In this document: piece after piece, positions 19,717 to 29,483 of the stretch
Numbering within the stretch: position 1 is the first letter of the stretch
Layout of the letters: each line of letters opens with the position of its first letter
Assembly: GCA_945903275.1 (NCBI GenBank)
Contig: CAMDNW010000003.1
Span: 97,336-161,335 of the forward strand
Length of the DNA stretch: 64,000 nucleotides
DNA from: Thermoflexus hugenholtzii JAD2
Lineage (GTDB): Bacteria > Chloroflexota > Dehalococcoidia > UBA2979
Reading direction: 5' to 3'
Notes under the pieces: generated by a model
What the model saw: the letters and a program-made list of their open reading frames with translations, nothing else
Told to the model about the DNA's origin: nothing
Database searches by the model: none
Program-made: the position numbers and the translations under genes

Positions 19717-19779
19717 CCACCAGCCGCCAGCAGCGCCCAACGCCACCCTCTGCTAGCCTCGCTTCGAGGTGATCGCAGC

Positions 19780-21195
19780 GTGACTACTCCCACCAGCGGC
19801 CAGACACCCGGAACCCCCGGCAAACTCTGGGGCGGGCGGTTCGACGCACCCACCGACACGCTCGTCGAGGCGTTCACCGCCTCCATCGATTTCGATCGCC
19901 GTCTCTACCGCGAGGATATCGCCGGCTCCATCGCCCACGCCCGCATGCTGGCGCGGCAAGACATCATCCCCGCCGCCGACGCCGAGACGATCGTCGCAGG
20001 GCTCGAAGCCATCCGCGACGACATCGAGGCCGGACGCTTCGCCTTCCGCTCCGACCGCGAGGATATCCACCTCAACATTGAGGCCGCACTTGCGGAGCGC
20101 ATCGGCCCCACCGCGGGGCGCCTGCACACCGCCCGTTCCCGCAACGATCAGATCGCGACCGACATGCGCCTGTTCGTACGCGCCGCTTGCGACGAAGCTA
20201 CCGGCCTACTCCGCGCACTGCGCGCGGCATTCCTCGATGTCGCCGACCGCGAAGCCGCCACGATCATCTCGGGCTACACGCATATGCAGCACGCGCAGCC
20301 CGTGCTGCTCGCACACCACCTGCTCGCCTATGAAGCGATGTTCACACGCGATACCGAGCGCATTGGACAGACACGGGCGCGGGCAAACGTGTTGCCGCTC
20401 GGCGCAGGTGCACTAGCGGGTGTCACCTTCCCCATCGACCGTGAGTCAGTCGCGCGCGACCTCGGCTTCAACAGCGTTGCCGCTAACTCGCTCGACGCCG
20501 TCTCCGACCGCGACTTCGTCGTCGACTTCCACAGCGCCGCCGCACTCACGATGGTGCATCTGTCGCGGCTTGCGGAAGAAATCGTGCTCTGGTCGACGAC
20601 CGAGTTCGCATTGATCCGGCTACCGGATGCCTTCGCGACCGGCTCCAGCATCATGCCGCAGAAGAAGAACCCCGATGTTGCCGAACTGCTCCGAGGCAAG
20701 AGCGCACGCGCCCTCGGCAACCTGATGCAGGCGCTGACGCTGCTCAAAGCACAACCGCTGGCTTACAACCGCGATCTGCAGGAAGACAAGCAACCACTCT
20801 TCGATACCGTCGACACGCTGCTAGCATCGCTGGCCGTCACGGCGGCGATGTTGCCCGCACTGCAATTCGACGCCGCACGCGGGCGCACCTCCGCTATCGA
20901 TGGCTTCGCACTCGCCACCGATCTCGCCGACTACCTCGCGAAGCGAGGCGTGCCGTTCCGTGAGGCACACGCCGCCGTCGGCGCGCTGGTCGCGACCTGC
21001 GAGCGGGCAGGCAAGACGCTCATCGGCCTCACCCTCGATGAGTTTCGCGCCGCGCACCCCGCATTCGAGGCCGACGTGCTCGCCATCGACCTCGACGCCG
21101 CGCTCGCCGCGCGCAACGCCACTGGCGGCACCGCTCCCGAGGCTGTCGCGCGTGAACGCGCCGCCGCCCGCGCGCGCCTGAAGGCGGAAGCGTGA
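19780..21195 (+). CDS. argH: Argininosuccinate lyase
   Basis: 471 residues; splits argininosuccinate into arginine and fumarate, last step of the pathway. LWGGRFDAPTD starts the conserved part; HTARSRNDQIATD, GYTHMQHAQP and the signature GSSIMPQKKNPD are all intact. Start GTG at 19780. Its stop overlaps the GTG of rpe, so argH-rpe-MFS is likely one transcription unit. Confidence 0.96.
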   Translation: MTTPTSGQTPGTPGKLWGGRFDAPTDTLVEAFTASIDFDRRLYREDIAGSIAHARMLARQDIIPAADAETIVAGLEAIRDDIEAGRFAFRSDREDIHLNIEAALAERIGPTAGRLHTARSRNDQIATDMRLFVRAACDEATGLLRALRAAFLDVADREAATIISGYTHMQHAQPVLLAHHLLAYEAMFTRDTERIGQTRARANVLPLGAGALAGVTFPIDRESVARDLGFNSVAANSLDAVSDRDFVVDFHSAAALTMVHLSRLAEEIVLWSTTEFALIRLPDAFATGSSIMPQKKNPDVAELLRGKSARALGNLMQALTLLKAQPLAYNRDLQEDKQPLFDTVDTLLASLAVTAAMLPALQFDAARGRTSAIDGFALATDLADYLAKRGVPFREAHAAVGALVATCERAGKTLIGLTLDEFRAAHPAFEADVLAIDLDAALAARNATGGTAPEAVARERAAARARLKAEA

Positions 21196-21890
21196 ACGAG
21201 GCCACCACACAACCTCAACGCCGTGTTCGCATCGCGCCGTCGATCCTCACCGCCGACTTCGGGCGGCTCGCCGAGCAGGCACGCGCCGCTGAGGCGGGCG
21301 GAGCTGACCTGTTCCACCTCGACATCATGGACGGTCAGTTCGTGCCGCAACTCTCGTTCGGCACAGAAGTGGTCGCTGCGATCCGCGCCGCGACCAGCAT
21401 CCCAATCGAAGCGCACATAATGGTGCAGCGCCCGCAGGAGCACTTCGAGTCGCTCGCGCGCGCCGGAGCTAGAACGCTCGTGTTCCACGAGGAGGCGGAT
21501 GGCCACGTGCTCCGCTCCATCGAGGCCATCCATGCGCTCGGCTGTGCCGCCGGCATCGCGATCAGCCCCGACACCCCAGTAGAGCGCGCCGAGGAACTGC
21601 TCGATGCTGTCGACGAAGTCGTGATCATGCTCGTCTACCCGGGGCGCGGTGGACAGGAGATGCTCGCGCAGCACCTCGACAAGGTTCGTCGCCTACGTGC
21701 CGCACTCCAATCCAGCAGCCGCACTGTGACCATCGAGGTCGACGGTGGCGTGAAGGCGCACAACATTGCACAGTGCGCCGCTGCAGGCGTCGATCAGGTC
21801 GTCGCCGGCTCCGCTATCTACAACCCGAACGAGACGCCGCAGCAGGCGCTCGCCGCGTTGCGTACCGCGCTCGCTGCCGGGGCGCGCTGA
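21192..21890 (+). CDS. rpe: Ribulose-phosphate 3-epimerase
   Basis: 232-residue TIM-barrel enzyme interconverting ribulose 5-phosphate and xylulose 5-phosphate. RIAPSILTADFGRLAEQ, FHLDIMDGQFVPQLSFG, EAHIMVQRP, MLVYPGRGGQ and VTIEVDGGVKAHNI are the expected metal and phosphate motifs. GTG start overlaps the argH stop (GTGA). With rpiB at 59400-59840 the window carries two pentose-phosphate isomerisation steps. Confidence 0.95.
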   Translation: MNEATTQPQRRVRIAPSILTADFGRLAEQARAAEAGGADLFHLDIMDGQFVPQLSFGTEVVAAIRAATSIPIEAHIMVQRPQEHFESLARAGARTLVFHEEADGHVLRSIEAIHALGCAAGIAISPDTPVERAEELLDAVDEVVIMLVYPGRGGQEMLAQHLDKVRRLRAALQSSSRTVTIEVDGGVKAHNIAQCAAAGVDQVVAGSAIYNPNETPQQALAALRTALAAGAR

Positions 21891-21893
21891 GGC

Positions 21894-23180
21894 ATGACGA
21901 GTAGCGCTCTTCCAGCAGACACGGCAGGCATGGAACGCCGCGTGATCATCGCGGCGTCGCTCGCACACGGCATGACGCACGCCCTGGAACTCACCTTCGC
22001 TGCGCTGCTCGTCCGCATCGGCTTCGAGTTCAATGCCAGCCTCGCGGTGCTCGGCGCAATCGCAACCGTCGGTACGTTCACCTTCGGCGCCACGGCCCTA
22101 CCCGCAGGCTACCTGACCGACCGCTTTGGGCCGCGCGCCGTGATCACTGGCACGTTCTTCGGCGCGGCGATCTGTGCGCTCATTGTGGCCGCCGCCCCGA
22201 ACCTCACCGTGCTTGCCGTCGCGCTGGCTCTGCTCGGCGCGGTGATCGGCCTCTACCACCCCCCCGGCACCGCGATGGTCTCCGCGGTCATAGAGCGCCG
22301 GGGCCGCGCCTTCGCGCTGCACGGCATCGCAGGCAATCTCGGCATCTCTGCCGCGCCAGCGATCGCGACAACGCTCGCCGTGTTCTCCGGCTGGCGCGCC
22401 GCCTACGTCGCCTTCGCGCTGCTCGCGCTCGCGGTCGGCCTGCTGGTGCGCCACCTCGCCCCCGACCGCGAGGAGGCTCGCAAGCGCGCCCGCATAGCCA
22501 CCGAGGCCACGGTCTCGCCTCGGCAGGGGTCGCGACGTCGCAGCACGCCGCCCGAGGTGCGCAGTTGGCTCGCCCGGCCACTGCTACTCGTCTATATCGG
22601 CACCATCGGTACCGGCTACATCTATCGAGGCGTGCTGACGTTCCTTCCCGCGCACCTCGAACAACACCTCGGCCTCTCCATCTTCGGTTGGACGCCCGAG
22701 GCGGTCGCGGGGGCAATGTCGTCGCTCGTGCTGCTGACAGCCGTGTTCGGGCAGATCGCGGGCGGGATGCTGAGCGACCGGATGCCGCTTGAACGCGCTG
22801 CCGTGCCGATCGTCCTGCTGCTGGTGCCGGTACTCGCGCTGGTGGGCTGGGGTAGCGGCGTGGTGTTGCTGGTCGCGGCGGCAGCCTTCGCACTGGTGAA
22901 CTTCGCGCAGCAGCCGGTATTCAACGGCCTCGTGGCCGACTACGCGCCTGCGGGCGCTGCGGGGCGCGCCTTCGGCATCTCATTCTTCCTCTCGTTTGGC
23001 CTCGGCTCCTTCGCCGCCTCGTTCTCCGGACTGGTCGCCAGCCGCTGGGGCACCGGCCCGATGTTTGCGATGCTCGCCGTGGTCGCCGCCGTGCTCTCTG
23101 CCGTCGTGCTGATCATCCTCGCAGGCGCGGAACGCCGCCGCGCCGCCGAAGCGCCGAGGCTCGCGGTCGCCGTCAAGTAG
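21894..23180 (+). CDS. MFS transporter
   Basis: 428-residue carrier with about 12 hydrophobic segments. The N-terminal VIIAASLAHGMTHALELTF, motif-A-like GYLTDRFGPRAV, the central loop (about residues 185-220, Arg-rich) and GMLSDRMPLERAAV in the second half are typical. It starts 3 bases after rpe. Family level only: fosmidomycin-resistance-like and sugar or organic-acid carriers are both possible. Nothing nearby identifies a substrate. Confidence 0.85.
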   Translation: MTSSALPADTAGMERRVIIAASLAHGMTHALELTFAALLVRIGFEFNASLAVLGAIATVGTFTFGATALPAGYLTDRFGPRAVITGTFFGAAICALIVAAAPNLTVLAVALALLGAVIGLYHPPGTAMVSAVIERRGRAFALHGIAGNLGISAAPAIATTLAVFSGWRAAYVAFALLALAVGLLVRHLAPDREEARKRARIATEATVSPRQGSRRRSTPPEVRSWLARPLLLVYIGTIGTGYIYRGVLTFLPAHLEQHLGLSIFGWTPEAVAGAMSSLVLLTAVFGQIAGGMLSDRMPLERAAVPIVLLLVPVLALVGWGSGVVLLVAAAAFALVNFAQQPVFNGLVADYAPAGAAGRAFGISFFLSFGLGSFAASFSGLVASRWGTGPMFAMLAVVAAVLSAVVLIILAGAERRRAAEAPRLAVAVK

Positions 23181-23190
23181 ACTCCGCACC

Positions 23191-23874
23191 ATGCCCACCG
23201 CTGCCGCGCTCGCCGACGACCTGGAAGCGCGCATTCGTGCACACGCCAACCCCGTGCGCGCGGTCAGCGAACGTGCCTACCTCAAGAGCGACCTGCAATT
23301 CACCGGTGCGGGCATCCCGGCGATCCGCACCACCACCCGCACCTTCGCACGCGAGCACCCGCTCAGGCGCCGAGGCTTACTCGCCCTCGTGTGCGCGCTC
23401 TGGTCGAAGCCACTCCACGAGCGCCGTGCCGCTGCTAGCGAACTGTTCGGACGCCATGAAAAACTGCTCTCCCCCGACGACCTCATGCTCATCGAGTACC
23501 TGATTCGGCACTCCGGCTCGTGGGCCTACGTCGACGCCCTCGCCACCGACATCGTCGGCACGCTGATCGAGGCGCACTCCACGCTCGCCCCGAAACTCGA
23601 CCGGTAGTCGCGTGATCCCGACTTCTGGATCCGCCGCGCCTCCATGCTCGCGCTGCTCCTTCCCATCCGCCGTGACGACGACTTCGATCGCTTCGTCCGC
23701 TACGCCGGTGCCATGCTGGAGGAACAAGAAGGTTTCATTCGCAAAGCCATCGACTGGGTACTCCGCGACGCCTCGAAACGCCGCCCCGACCTCGTGTACG
23801 AGTGACTACTGCCACGCGCCGCTCGCGCCTCGGGCGTCACCGTACGCGAGGTGGTGAAGTACCTATCTGCGTAG
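23191..23874 (+). pseudogene. DNA alkylation repair protein with two in-frame stops
   Basis: An AlkD-like HEAT-repeat protein (about 228 codons). The first 138 codons are open from ATG at 23191 and include SWAYVDALATDIVG. Then TAG (23605-23607) precedes SRDPDFWIRRASMLALLLP, and TGA (23803-23805) precedes LLPRAARASGVTVREVVKYL, all in one frame. In this family the residues at both stops are usually Trp. Apart from these two changes the frame is preserved to a final TAG, so inactivation looks recent. It begins 10 bases after the MFS gene. Confidence 0.85.
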
Positions 23875-23910
23875 CAGCGCGAGACAGTTCTGGCAGCGTA
23901 CGCGGACAAC

Positions 23911-23936
23911 AAAAACGCCCCGCAGGCGGCGGGGCG
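23911..23936 (-). terminator. rpmB terminator
   Basis: An 8-bp GC stem (23916-23923 with 23929-23936) preceded on the plus strand by AAAAA, i.e. followed by a U-run in the minus-strand transcript. It lies 24 bases after the rpmB stop. Confidence 0.85.
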
Positions 23937-23960
23937 CACCAAGCGAACACTGAGAAAGAT

Positions 23961-24179
23961 TTAGACCGTCGGCACCTTCATCAGCGTGCGCAGGCAGCGC
24001 GTGCAGATGTTCAGGCGGCGCCAGAGGCCGCCAATGAGCATCCGCTTGCTCTGCACGTTCGGGCGGAACTGGCGGTTGGTGCGGGGCGCCTTGCGCTCCC
24101 AACGGCCTGAGTGCCGATGCCGGATGTTGCGCCCAAACGAAGGTGTCTTCTCGCAGACATCGCACATCCCTGACGCCAT
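23961..24179 (-). CDS. rpmB: 50S ribosomal protein L28
   Basis: 72-residue ribosomal protein. MCDVCEKTPSFG and LNICTRCLRTL give two CxxC pairs, so this is the zinc-binding (C+) form of L28. The basic middle RHRHSGRWERKAPRTNRQF is typical. It diverges from fakA; rpmB next to the DAK2 gene and recG is a common arrangement in Gram-positive and related bacteria. Confidence 0.96.
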   Translation of the reverse strand: MASGMCDVCEKTPSFGRNIRHRHSGRWERKAPRTNRQFRPNVQSKRMLIGGLWRRLNICTRCLRTLMKVPTV

Positions 24180-24316
24180 CGCGGTCTCCTACAGAAGCCA
24201 GCCCTAAGGCCGGTCAGAACCATACGCATTGGTATTTCGGTGGGTAGCAGCCTAGCATCAGCCTCAACCATAAGTCCACCCGCGGGCCCCCGAGGGCACC
24301 GAGGAAGGCCCGACCC

Positions 24317-25948
24317 TTGCCGCCCTCCGCCCCCCTCACCGCCGAGGCCCTCCGCAATGCCTGGGCCGCCGCCGAGCAGTGGCTCGCCCGCAATCGCGAC
24401 GCCGTGAACGCCATCAACGTCTACCCCGTCCCCGATGGCGACACTGGCACCAACATGCTCCTCACCCTCCGCGCGGCCATCGAGGCCGCCGCGAAGGCAC
24501 CCGGCCCCACCGTAGGCGCCATGATGCAGGCAATGTCCCGCGGCGCGCTGCTGGGCGCACGCGGCAATTCCGGCGTGATCCTCTCCCAGTGGGTGCGCGG
24601 CCTCGCCGACTCCCTGACGAACGCCGAAGCCCTCGACGCCGCCCGGCTGTCCGAGGCGCTGCGCAACGCTTCACGCGCCGCGTATGCCGCTGTCACCGAG
24701 CCGGTTGAGGGCACCATGCTCACCGTGATGCGCGAGGCCGCCGAGCGCGTCGAGTCGAACGCAACCAATACCTTCGCGACTGTTGCCGATGTGCTCGCAG
24801 CCGCGCAGCAGGCCGCTGAGCGCGCGGTCGAGCGCACTCCCACCCTGCTCGCCCGGCTCCGGGAGGCTGGTGTCGTGGACGCGGGCGGCCTCGGGATCGC
24901 AGTGGTGCTTGCGGGGCTGCGCCTCGGCGTCACCGGCGAGCCGATGCCCGATGCGCCCGCCACGCCAGCCGGCACGGTCGATCTCGCAGGCGTAGAGCAC
25001 GAGGGCCACGGTTACTGCACGGAGTTCGTCGTCGAAGGCGGCGGTCTCGACCGCGACGGCCTCGAAGCCGCGCTCATGGCGGTCGGTGGCGAGTCGATCC
25101 TCGTCGTCGGGGACGCCTCGATGCTGCGAATACACGTCCACATGGCCGACCCCGGCCCCGCACTCTCCGCCGGTGCCACACGAGGCGCACTTGCGGCGGT
25201 GAAAGTCGACAACATGCAGGCGCAGCACGCGGCATGGACGGCCGGCCACGGCCCCGGCGCGACGCCATCGACACCACCCCCAGCAGCTCTGCCCGCTGTC
25301 GGCCTCGTCGCCGTCGCGCCGGGGCCGGGGATCGCGGAGACATTTCGCGCACTCGGCGCAGTCACGCTGGGTGACGCCTCGGGCGGCAAGCCGAGCGCCG
25401 GCGAACTACTCGATGCCGCGCGGCACGCGGGCAGCGAGCGCGTACTGCTGCTCCCCAACGACAAAGACGTACTGATGGCCGCCGACCAGGCCGCAGCGGC
25501 CTCGGGCGGGCTGATTACCGTGGTGCCCACCCGCACCATTGCCGCCGGGCTGGGCGCGGCCATCGTCTACTCGCCGGGCGGCAACGCGGTCGAACTGGCC
25601 GCCGCGATGGTCGCCGCCTCGGCGGGCGTCCGCTGCGTCGAGGTCACGCGCGCCGCTCGCGCCTCTGCCGTAGATGGCGTCGCCGTGGCCGAGGGCGACC
25701 CAATCGCGTTGGTAGACGGCGTGCTAGTGGCGCGGGCGGATAGCCTCGAATCGGCGCTGCTGGCGGGGATCGCCCAGGCAGCCAGCCACCGCACCGCCGA
25801 ACTGATCACCCTCATCCTCGGTGCTGACGCTCCCGCCGACGCCGCCGAGAGCACCCGCGCCCTCGTCGAGGCAGCCTATCCCCATCTGGAGATCGAGGTC
25901 ATCGAGGGCGGCCAGCCGTACTACCCGTACATCGCGGGAGTCGAATAG
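24317..25948 (+). CDS. fakA: DAK2/YloV-type kinase (fatty acid kinase A)
   Basis: 543 residues. The N-terminal DhaL/DAK2 domain holds the Mg-ATP aspartates in NVYPVPDGDTGTNMLLTL and GALLGARGNSGVILSQW; the C-terminal half is the DegV-contact part ending LEIEVIEGGQPYYPYIAGVE. FakA phosphorylates fatty acids presented by FakB, feeding exogenous fatty acids into phospholipids. Start TTG at 24317. The DegV gene follows 9 bases later, which strongly supports the FakA-FakB role. Confidence 0.9.
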   Translation: MPPSAPLTAEALRNAWAAAEQWLARNRDAVNAINVYPVPDGDTGTNMLLTLRAAIEAAAKAPGPTVGAMMQAMSRGALLGARGNSGVILSQWVRGLADSLTNAEALDAARLSEALRNASRAAYAAVTEPVEGTMLTVMREAAERVESNATNTFATVADVLAAAQQAAERAVERTPTLLARLREAGVVDAGGLGIAVVLAGLRLGVTGEPMPDAPATPAGTVDLAGVEHEGHGYCTEFVVEGGGLDRDGLEAALMAVGGESILVVGDASMLRIHVHMADPGPALSAGATRGALAAVKVDNMQAQHAAWTAGHGPGATPSTPPPAALPAVGLVAVAPGPGIAETFRALGAVTLGDASGGKPSAGELLDAARHAGSERVLLLPNDKDVLMAADQAAAASGGLITVVPTRTIAAGLGAAIVYSPGGNAVELAAAMVAASAGVRCVEVTRAARASAVDGVAVAEGDPIALVDGVLVARADSLESALLAGIAQAASHRTAELITLILGADAPADAAESTRALVEAAYPHLEIEVIEGGQPYYPYIAGVE

Positions 25949-25957
25949 ACTCGCCCC

Positions 25958-26812
25958 ATGAGCGTACGTATCGTCACTGACTCCACCGCCGACATCTCGC
26001 CCGAACTGGCCGCACAGCACCAGATCACCATCGTCCCGCTGGTCGTCATCTTCGGCGACGAGGTGCTGCAGGACGGTATCGACATCACTTCAGAGCGCTT
26101 CTTTAAGCGGCTGGTGCGCGAGCCACAGTTACCGACAACCTCGCAGCCCTCAGTAGGCGCGTTCCAGGAGGTCTACGAGGCACTGAAAGCGGACGGCGCG
26201 ACTGAGATTCTCTCGATCCACCTGTCCGGCAAACTCAGCAAAACCATCGAGTCCGCGCGTCAGGCTGCTGCCGAAATCGAAGGCGTGCGCATCGTGCACA
26301 TCGACTCGCACCTCGCGTCGCTCGCGCTCGGCATGGGCGTCATCCACGCCGCCGAGGACGCCGCAGCCGCCCTGCCATTCGAGACGATCCGCGCCCGCGT
26401 TGAGGCGCAGTTCGAGCGCACCCAGATATTCTTCATGGTCGACACGCTCGAATATCTGCGGCGCGGCGGTCGCATTGGCCGCGGGCAGGAACTGCTCGGC
26501 TCACTGTTGCAGTTCAAACCGATCCTCTCGATTCGCGACGGCGAGGTCGTGCCAGTCGGTCGCGTCCGCACCAAACAAAAGGCGATGGAAGAATTGCTGC
26601 GGCTCGCTGGCGAACTGCGCCCATGGTCCGAAGCGGTCGTCGTCCACGCCACCACGCCTGACTCGATGGAGTACCTAGTGGAACGCCTCCACGGGATGGT
26701 GCCCGAAGTACCGATTACACTGGGGCGGATCACTCCCGTCGTCGGCGTCCACGCTGGCCCGGGGCTGCTCGGAATCGCCATCGTCTCCTCCCCGTCCGTC
26801 ACCGAGGCCTGA
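25958..26812 (+). CDS. fakB: DegV family fatty-acid-binding protein
   Basis: 284 residues. Family motifs: VRIVTDSTADISPEL, LPTTSQPSVGAFQEVY, ILSIHLSGKLSKTIESA, and DTLEYLRRGGRIGRGQELLG near 170. It binds a fatty acid and presents it to FakA for phosphorylation. Together with fakA it forms a complete two-component fatty acid kinase. Its stop overlaps the recG start by one base. Confidence 0.93.
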   Translation: MSVRIVTDSTADISPELAAQHQITIVPLVVIFGDEVLQDGIDITSERFFKRLVREPQLPTTSQPSVGAFQEVYEALKADGATEILSIHLSGKLSKTIESARQAAAEIEGVRIVHIDSHLASLALGMGVIHAAEDAAAALPFETIRARVEAQFERTQIFFMVDTLEYLRRGGRIGRGQELLGSLLQFKPILSIRDGEVVPVGRVRTKQKAMEELLRLAGELRPWSEAVVVHATTPDSMEYLVERLHGMVPEVPITLGRITPVVGVHAGPGLLGIAIVSSPSVTEA

Positions 26813-29403
26813 TGGCTGACCTTGCCCGTCTGGAGGCCGTCCTGCAACGCGAGTTGCAGGCAGGATGTAGCGACAACACCATCGAGGGCGGCCTCGACGA
26901 ACTGATCCGCATCCAGGCCCGAGGCGAGCAGCCGCGCTCGCCCCTGCTACGCATGGTTTCGGCGCTCCCCGCCACCGGCTACCGCTCCCTGCCCGTCGAG
27001 GAGCGCCGCGTCTGGGCCCGCCGAGCGCTCGCAACTATCGTGCATGAGCTTGCGCTGGCCTCGGCGGCACTCAAGGTGCCAGGAATGCCACGCACGAAGC
27101 CTGCTTCGAAGCGACCCTTCGCCCGGCGCGCGGTAGCGTCCACGCAAGATGAGGATGGCGAGGCACGAGCCAGCGCATCGCCCGCCCGGCCGACGCGTGC
27201 CTCGCGCACCGACCGGGAACTGGCGGCGGTGCGGCAGACGCTGCCAGACGGTGCGGCGGCGCTCGACCTGCCCCTACCGCTCGCGGGGCTGCGGCTCGGC
27301 ACTGCGACCTTCAGCAGACTCGCGAAACTGGGCATAGTGAGCATCGGCGATGCGCTGCGCTACTACCCGTACCGGCACCACGACTTCTCGCACGCGGTGC
27401 CGATATCGCAACTACGCGTTGGGCCTGACCAGACGGTGCGCGGCATCATCGACAAAGTGTCCGAGGTGCGCATGGGCCGCGGCGGCCGGATGCGCAGCAC
27501 CGAGGCATGGCTCACCGACGAGTACGGCTCGCGCATCCAGTTGATCTGGTTCAATCAGCCGTTCCTAGCGCGCAACTTGCACGTGGGGACGGAGATCGTC
27601 GTCTCCGGCAGCGTGAATGCGTTCCGGGGCCGTCCGTCGTTCTCGAACCCTGAGTTCGAGCGCCTGAACTCTTCCCCCTCCCTCTCGGCGGGGGAGGGCG
27701 TGGGTGGGGGTGACTCTGGTCTCCGCATGTTGCCGGTCTACCACCTGACCGAGGGCATCCCGCAGCGCCGCATGCGCGAGACCATCGCCGCAATCGTCGA
27801 GCGATTCGTGGACCGCCTCGACGACCCACTCCCTGAGGACGTACGCTCGCGTCACGGCTTCCCGGGCATCATCGAGGCGATCCGCCAGATTCACTATCCA
27901 GAAGACGCGGCGCACCTCACCTCCGCTCGCCGTCGCCTCGCGTTCGATGAGTTGCTCGCCATCCAACTGGGCGTGGTCGGGCGCAAGCGATTATGGCAGC
28001 AACAGGGCGACGCCCCCGCCATCGACGCCTGCGCAGCCTCCAAGGCTTTCCTTGCTGCGCTGCCGTACGCGCTCACCGGCGCGCAGCGGCGCGTGCTCGA
28101 CGATGTGCTCGGCGACATCAAGCGGACGGTACCGATGGCGAGGATGCTCGAGGGCGATGTCGGTTCCGGCAAAACGGTGGTCGCGCTCGCCGCAATGCTC
28201 GGCGCGGTAGCCAACGGGATGCAGGCCGTAATGATGGCGCCCACCGAAGTGCTAGCAGAGCAGCACTTCCGCACCATCTGCACGCTGCTCGCGGGCGAAC
28301 CGGAACCGCCGCTCAACGGGATGGTGATGCTGCCGTTCCTGACCCGGCCGCTGAAAGTGGTGCTCCTCACTGGCTCGACGCGCGCAAAGGAACGCCGCGA
28401 GGCGCTCGATGCCATCGCGAGCGGCGGCGCACAGATCATCGTGGGCACACACGCGCTCATCCAGGAGGGCGTGGACTTCGACCACCTAGGACTCGCAGTG
28501 GTAGACGAGCAGCACCGCTTTGGCGTGATGCAGCGATCTGCGCTACGCGACAAAGGCGGCACCCCCCATCTGCTGGTAATGACCGCCACGCCGATCCCGA
28601 GGTCGCTGGCGCTGACGGTGTACGGCGATCTCGATCTCTCCGTGATCGATGAGATGCCGCCCGGCCGCACGCCGATCGAGACACACTGGCTGCCGCCGGA
28701 GCGCCGCCACGAGGCGTTTACGCACCTCCGCCACGAGATCGAGGCGGGACGGCAAGCGTTTGTGATCTGCCCGCTGGTCGAAGGCTCCGATTCCGTCTCG
28801 TCGCGCGCGGCGACCGAGGAGGTTGAGCGGCTGCGCATGCAGGAGTTCCCCGACCTCGCGGATCGGATTGCGTTGCTGCATGGACGGATGTCGTCGCGCG
28901 ATAAAAACGCGGTAATGCAGCAGTTCGCGAAGAACGAGGCGGTGATCCTCGTCTCCACAGCGGTCGTCGAGGTGGGCATCGATGTGCCAAACGCGACAAT
29001 CATGGTAATCGAGGGCGCCGACCGCTTCGGGCTGGCGCAGATGCACCAGTTCCGCGGGCGTGTCGGACGCGGCAAGCACGCATCGGCGTGCTACCTGCTC
29101 GCCGACGACCCCACGCCCGAGGCCGAGGAGCGGCTCTCTCTGGTGGCGCGCACACGTGACGGCTTCGCGCTGGCGCAGGCCGATCTCGAACTCCGCGGTC
29201 CCGGCGACACCTTCGGCACAAAGCAGTCCGGCCTGCCGTCCCTGCATGTGGCCTCGCTGCTCGACGCGGTGCTCATCGATGCTGCACGCCGCGAGGCGGA
29301 ACTGCTGCTCGACGCCGACCCGCGCCTATCGCAGCCGGAGCACGCGGGCCTCCGTGCGCTGGTCGCCCGGCTGGCCGAGGACGTGATGGCTGAGATCCAC
29401 TGA
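26812..29403 (+). CDS. recG: ATP-dependent DNA helicase RecG
   Basis: 863-residue branch-migration helicase for stalled forks. After a poorly conserved 170-residue N-terminus comes the wedge/OB domain (FSRLAKLGIVSIGDALRYYP), then Walker A LEGDVGSGKTVVA, the DEQH box VVDEQHRFGVMQR, TATPIPRSLALTVYGDLD and the C-terminal QMHQFRGRVGRG. The long N-terminal extension is like other Chloroflexota and Gram-positive RecG proteins. Residues about 286-302 are encoded by a GC-rich repeat-like stretch (see separate entry). It is third in the fakA-fakB-recG operon. Confidence 0.95.
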   Translation: MADLARLEAVLQRELQAGCSDNTIEGGLDELIRIQARGEQPRSPLLRMVSALPATGYRSLPVEERRVWARRALATIVHELALASAALKVPGMPRTKPASKRPFARRAVASTQDEDGEARASASPARPTRASRTDRELAAVRQTLPDGAAALDLPLPLAGLRLGTATFSRLAKLGIVSIGDALRYYPYRHHDFSHAVPISQLRVGPDQTVRGIIDKVSEVRMGRGGRMRSTEAWLTDEYGSRIQLIWFNQPFLARNLHVGTEIVVSGSVNAFRGRPSFSNPEFERLNSSPSLSAGEGVGGGDSGLRMLPVYHLTEGIPQRRMRETIAAIVERFVDRLDDPLPEDVRSRHGFPGIIEAIRQIHYPEDAAHLTSARRRLAFDELLAIQLGVVGRKRLWQQQGDAPAIDACAASKAFLAALPYALTGAQRRVLDDVLGDIKRTVPMARMLEGDVGSGKTVVALAAMLGAVANGMQAVMMAPTEVLAEQHFRTICTLLAGEPEPPLNGMVMLPFLTRPLKVVLLTGSTRAKERREALDAIASGGAQIIVGTHALIQEGVDFDHLGLAVVDEQHRFGVMQRSALRDKGGTPHLLVMTATPIPRSLALTVYGDLDLSVIDEMPPGRTPIETHWLPPERRHEAFTHLRHEIEAGRQAFVICPLVEGSDSVSSRAATEEVERLRMQEFPDLADRIALLHGRMSSRDKNAVMQQFAKNEAVILVSTAVVEVGIDVPNATIMVIEGADRFGLAQMHQFRGRVGRGKHASACYLLADDPTPEAEERLSLVARTRDGFALAQADLELRGPGDTFGTKQSGLPSLHVASLLDAVLIDAARREAELLLDADPRLSQPEHAGLRALVARLAEDVMAEIH
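27671..27714 (+). repeat. GC-rich repeat-like stretch inside recG
   Basis: A C-run/G-run stretch (CCCCCTCCCTCTCGGCGGGG core, then GGGTGGGGGTGA) encodes SSPSLSAGEGVGGG in the RecG wedge-domain region. It resembles the short GC-rich palindromic elements widespread in bacterial intergenic regions, and a similar one lies at 52341-52380. The reading frame is kept, so it acts as a flexible linker between FSNPEFERLN and the following strand. Confidence 0.5.
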
Positions 29404-29483
29404 GGCAGGGCCATCTACCCATTCCGAATCGCTGCACCCCGTATGATGTACCGGCTGCAGCGATTCGCACTCAGGAGCCAGCC

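Noticed and set aside
17767..23874. Alternative genetic code with TGA (or TAG) read as tryptophan
   Set aside because: TGA and TAG both end many intact genes here, several in overlapping GTGA/ATGA junctions, and all intact proteins use TGG for Trp. The interrupted genes are better explained by mutation.
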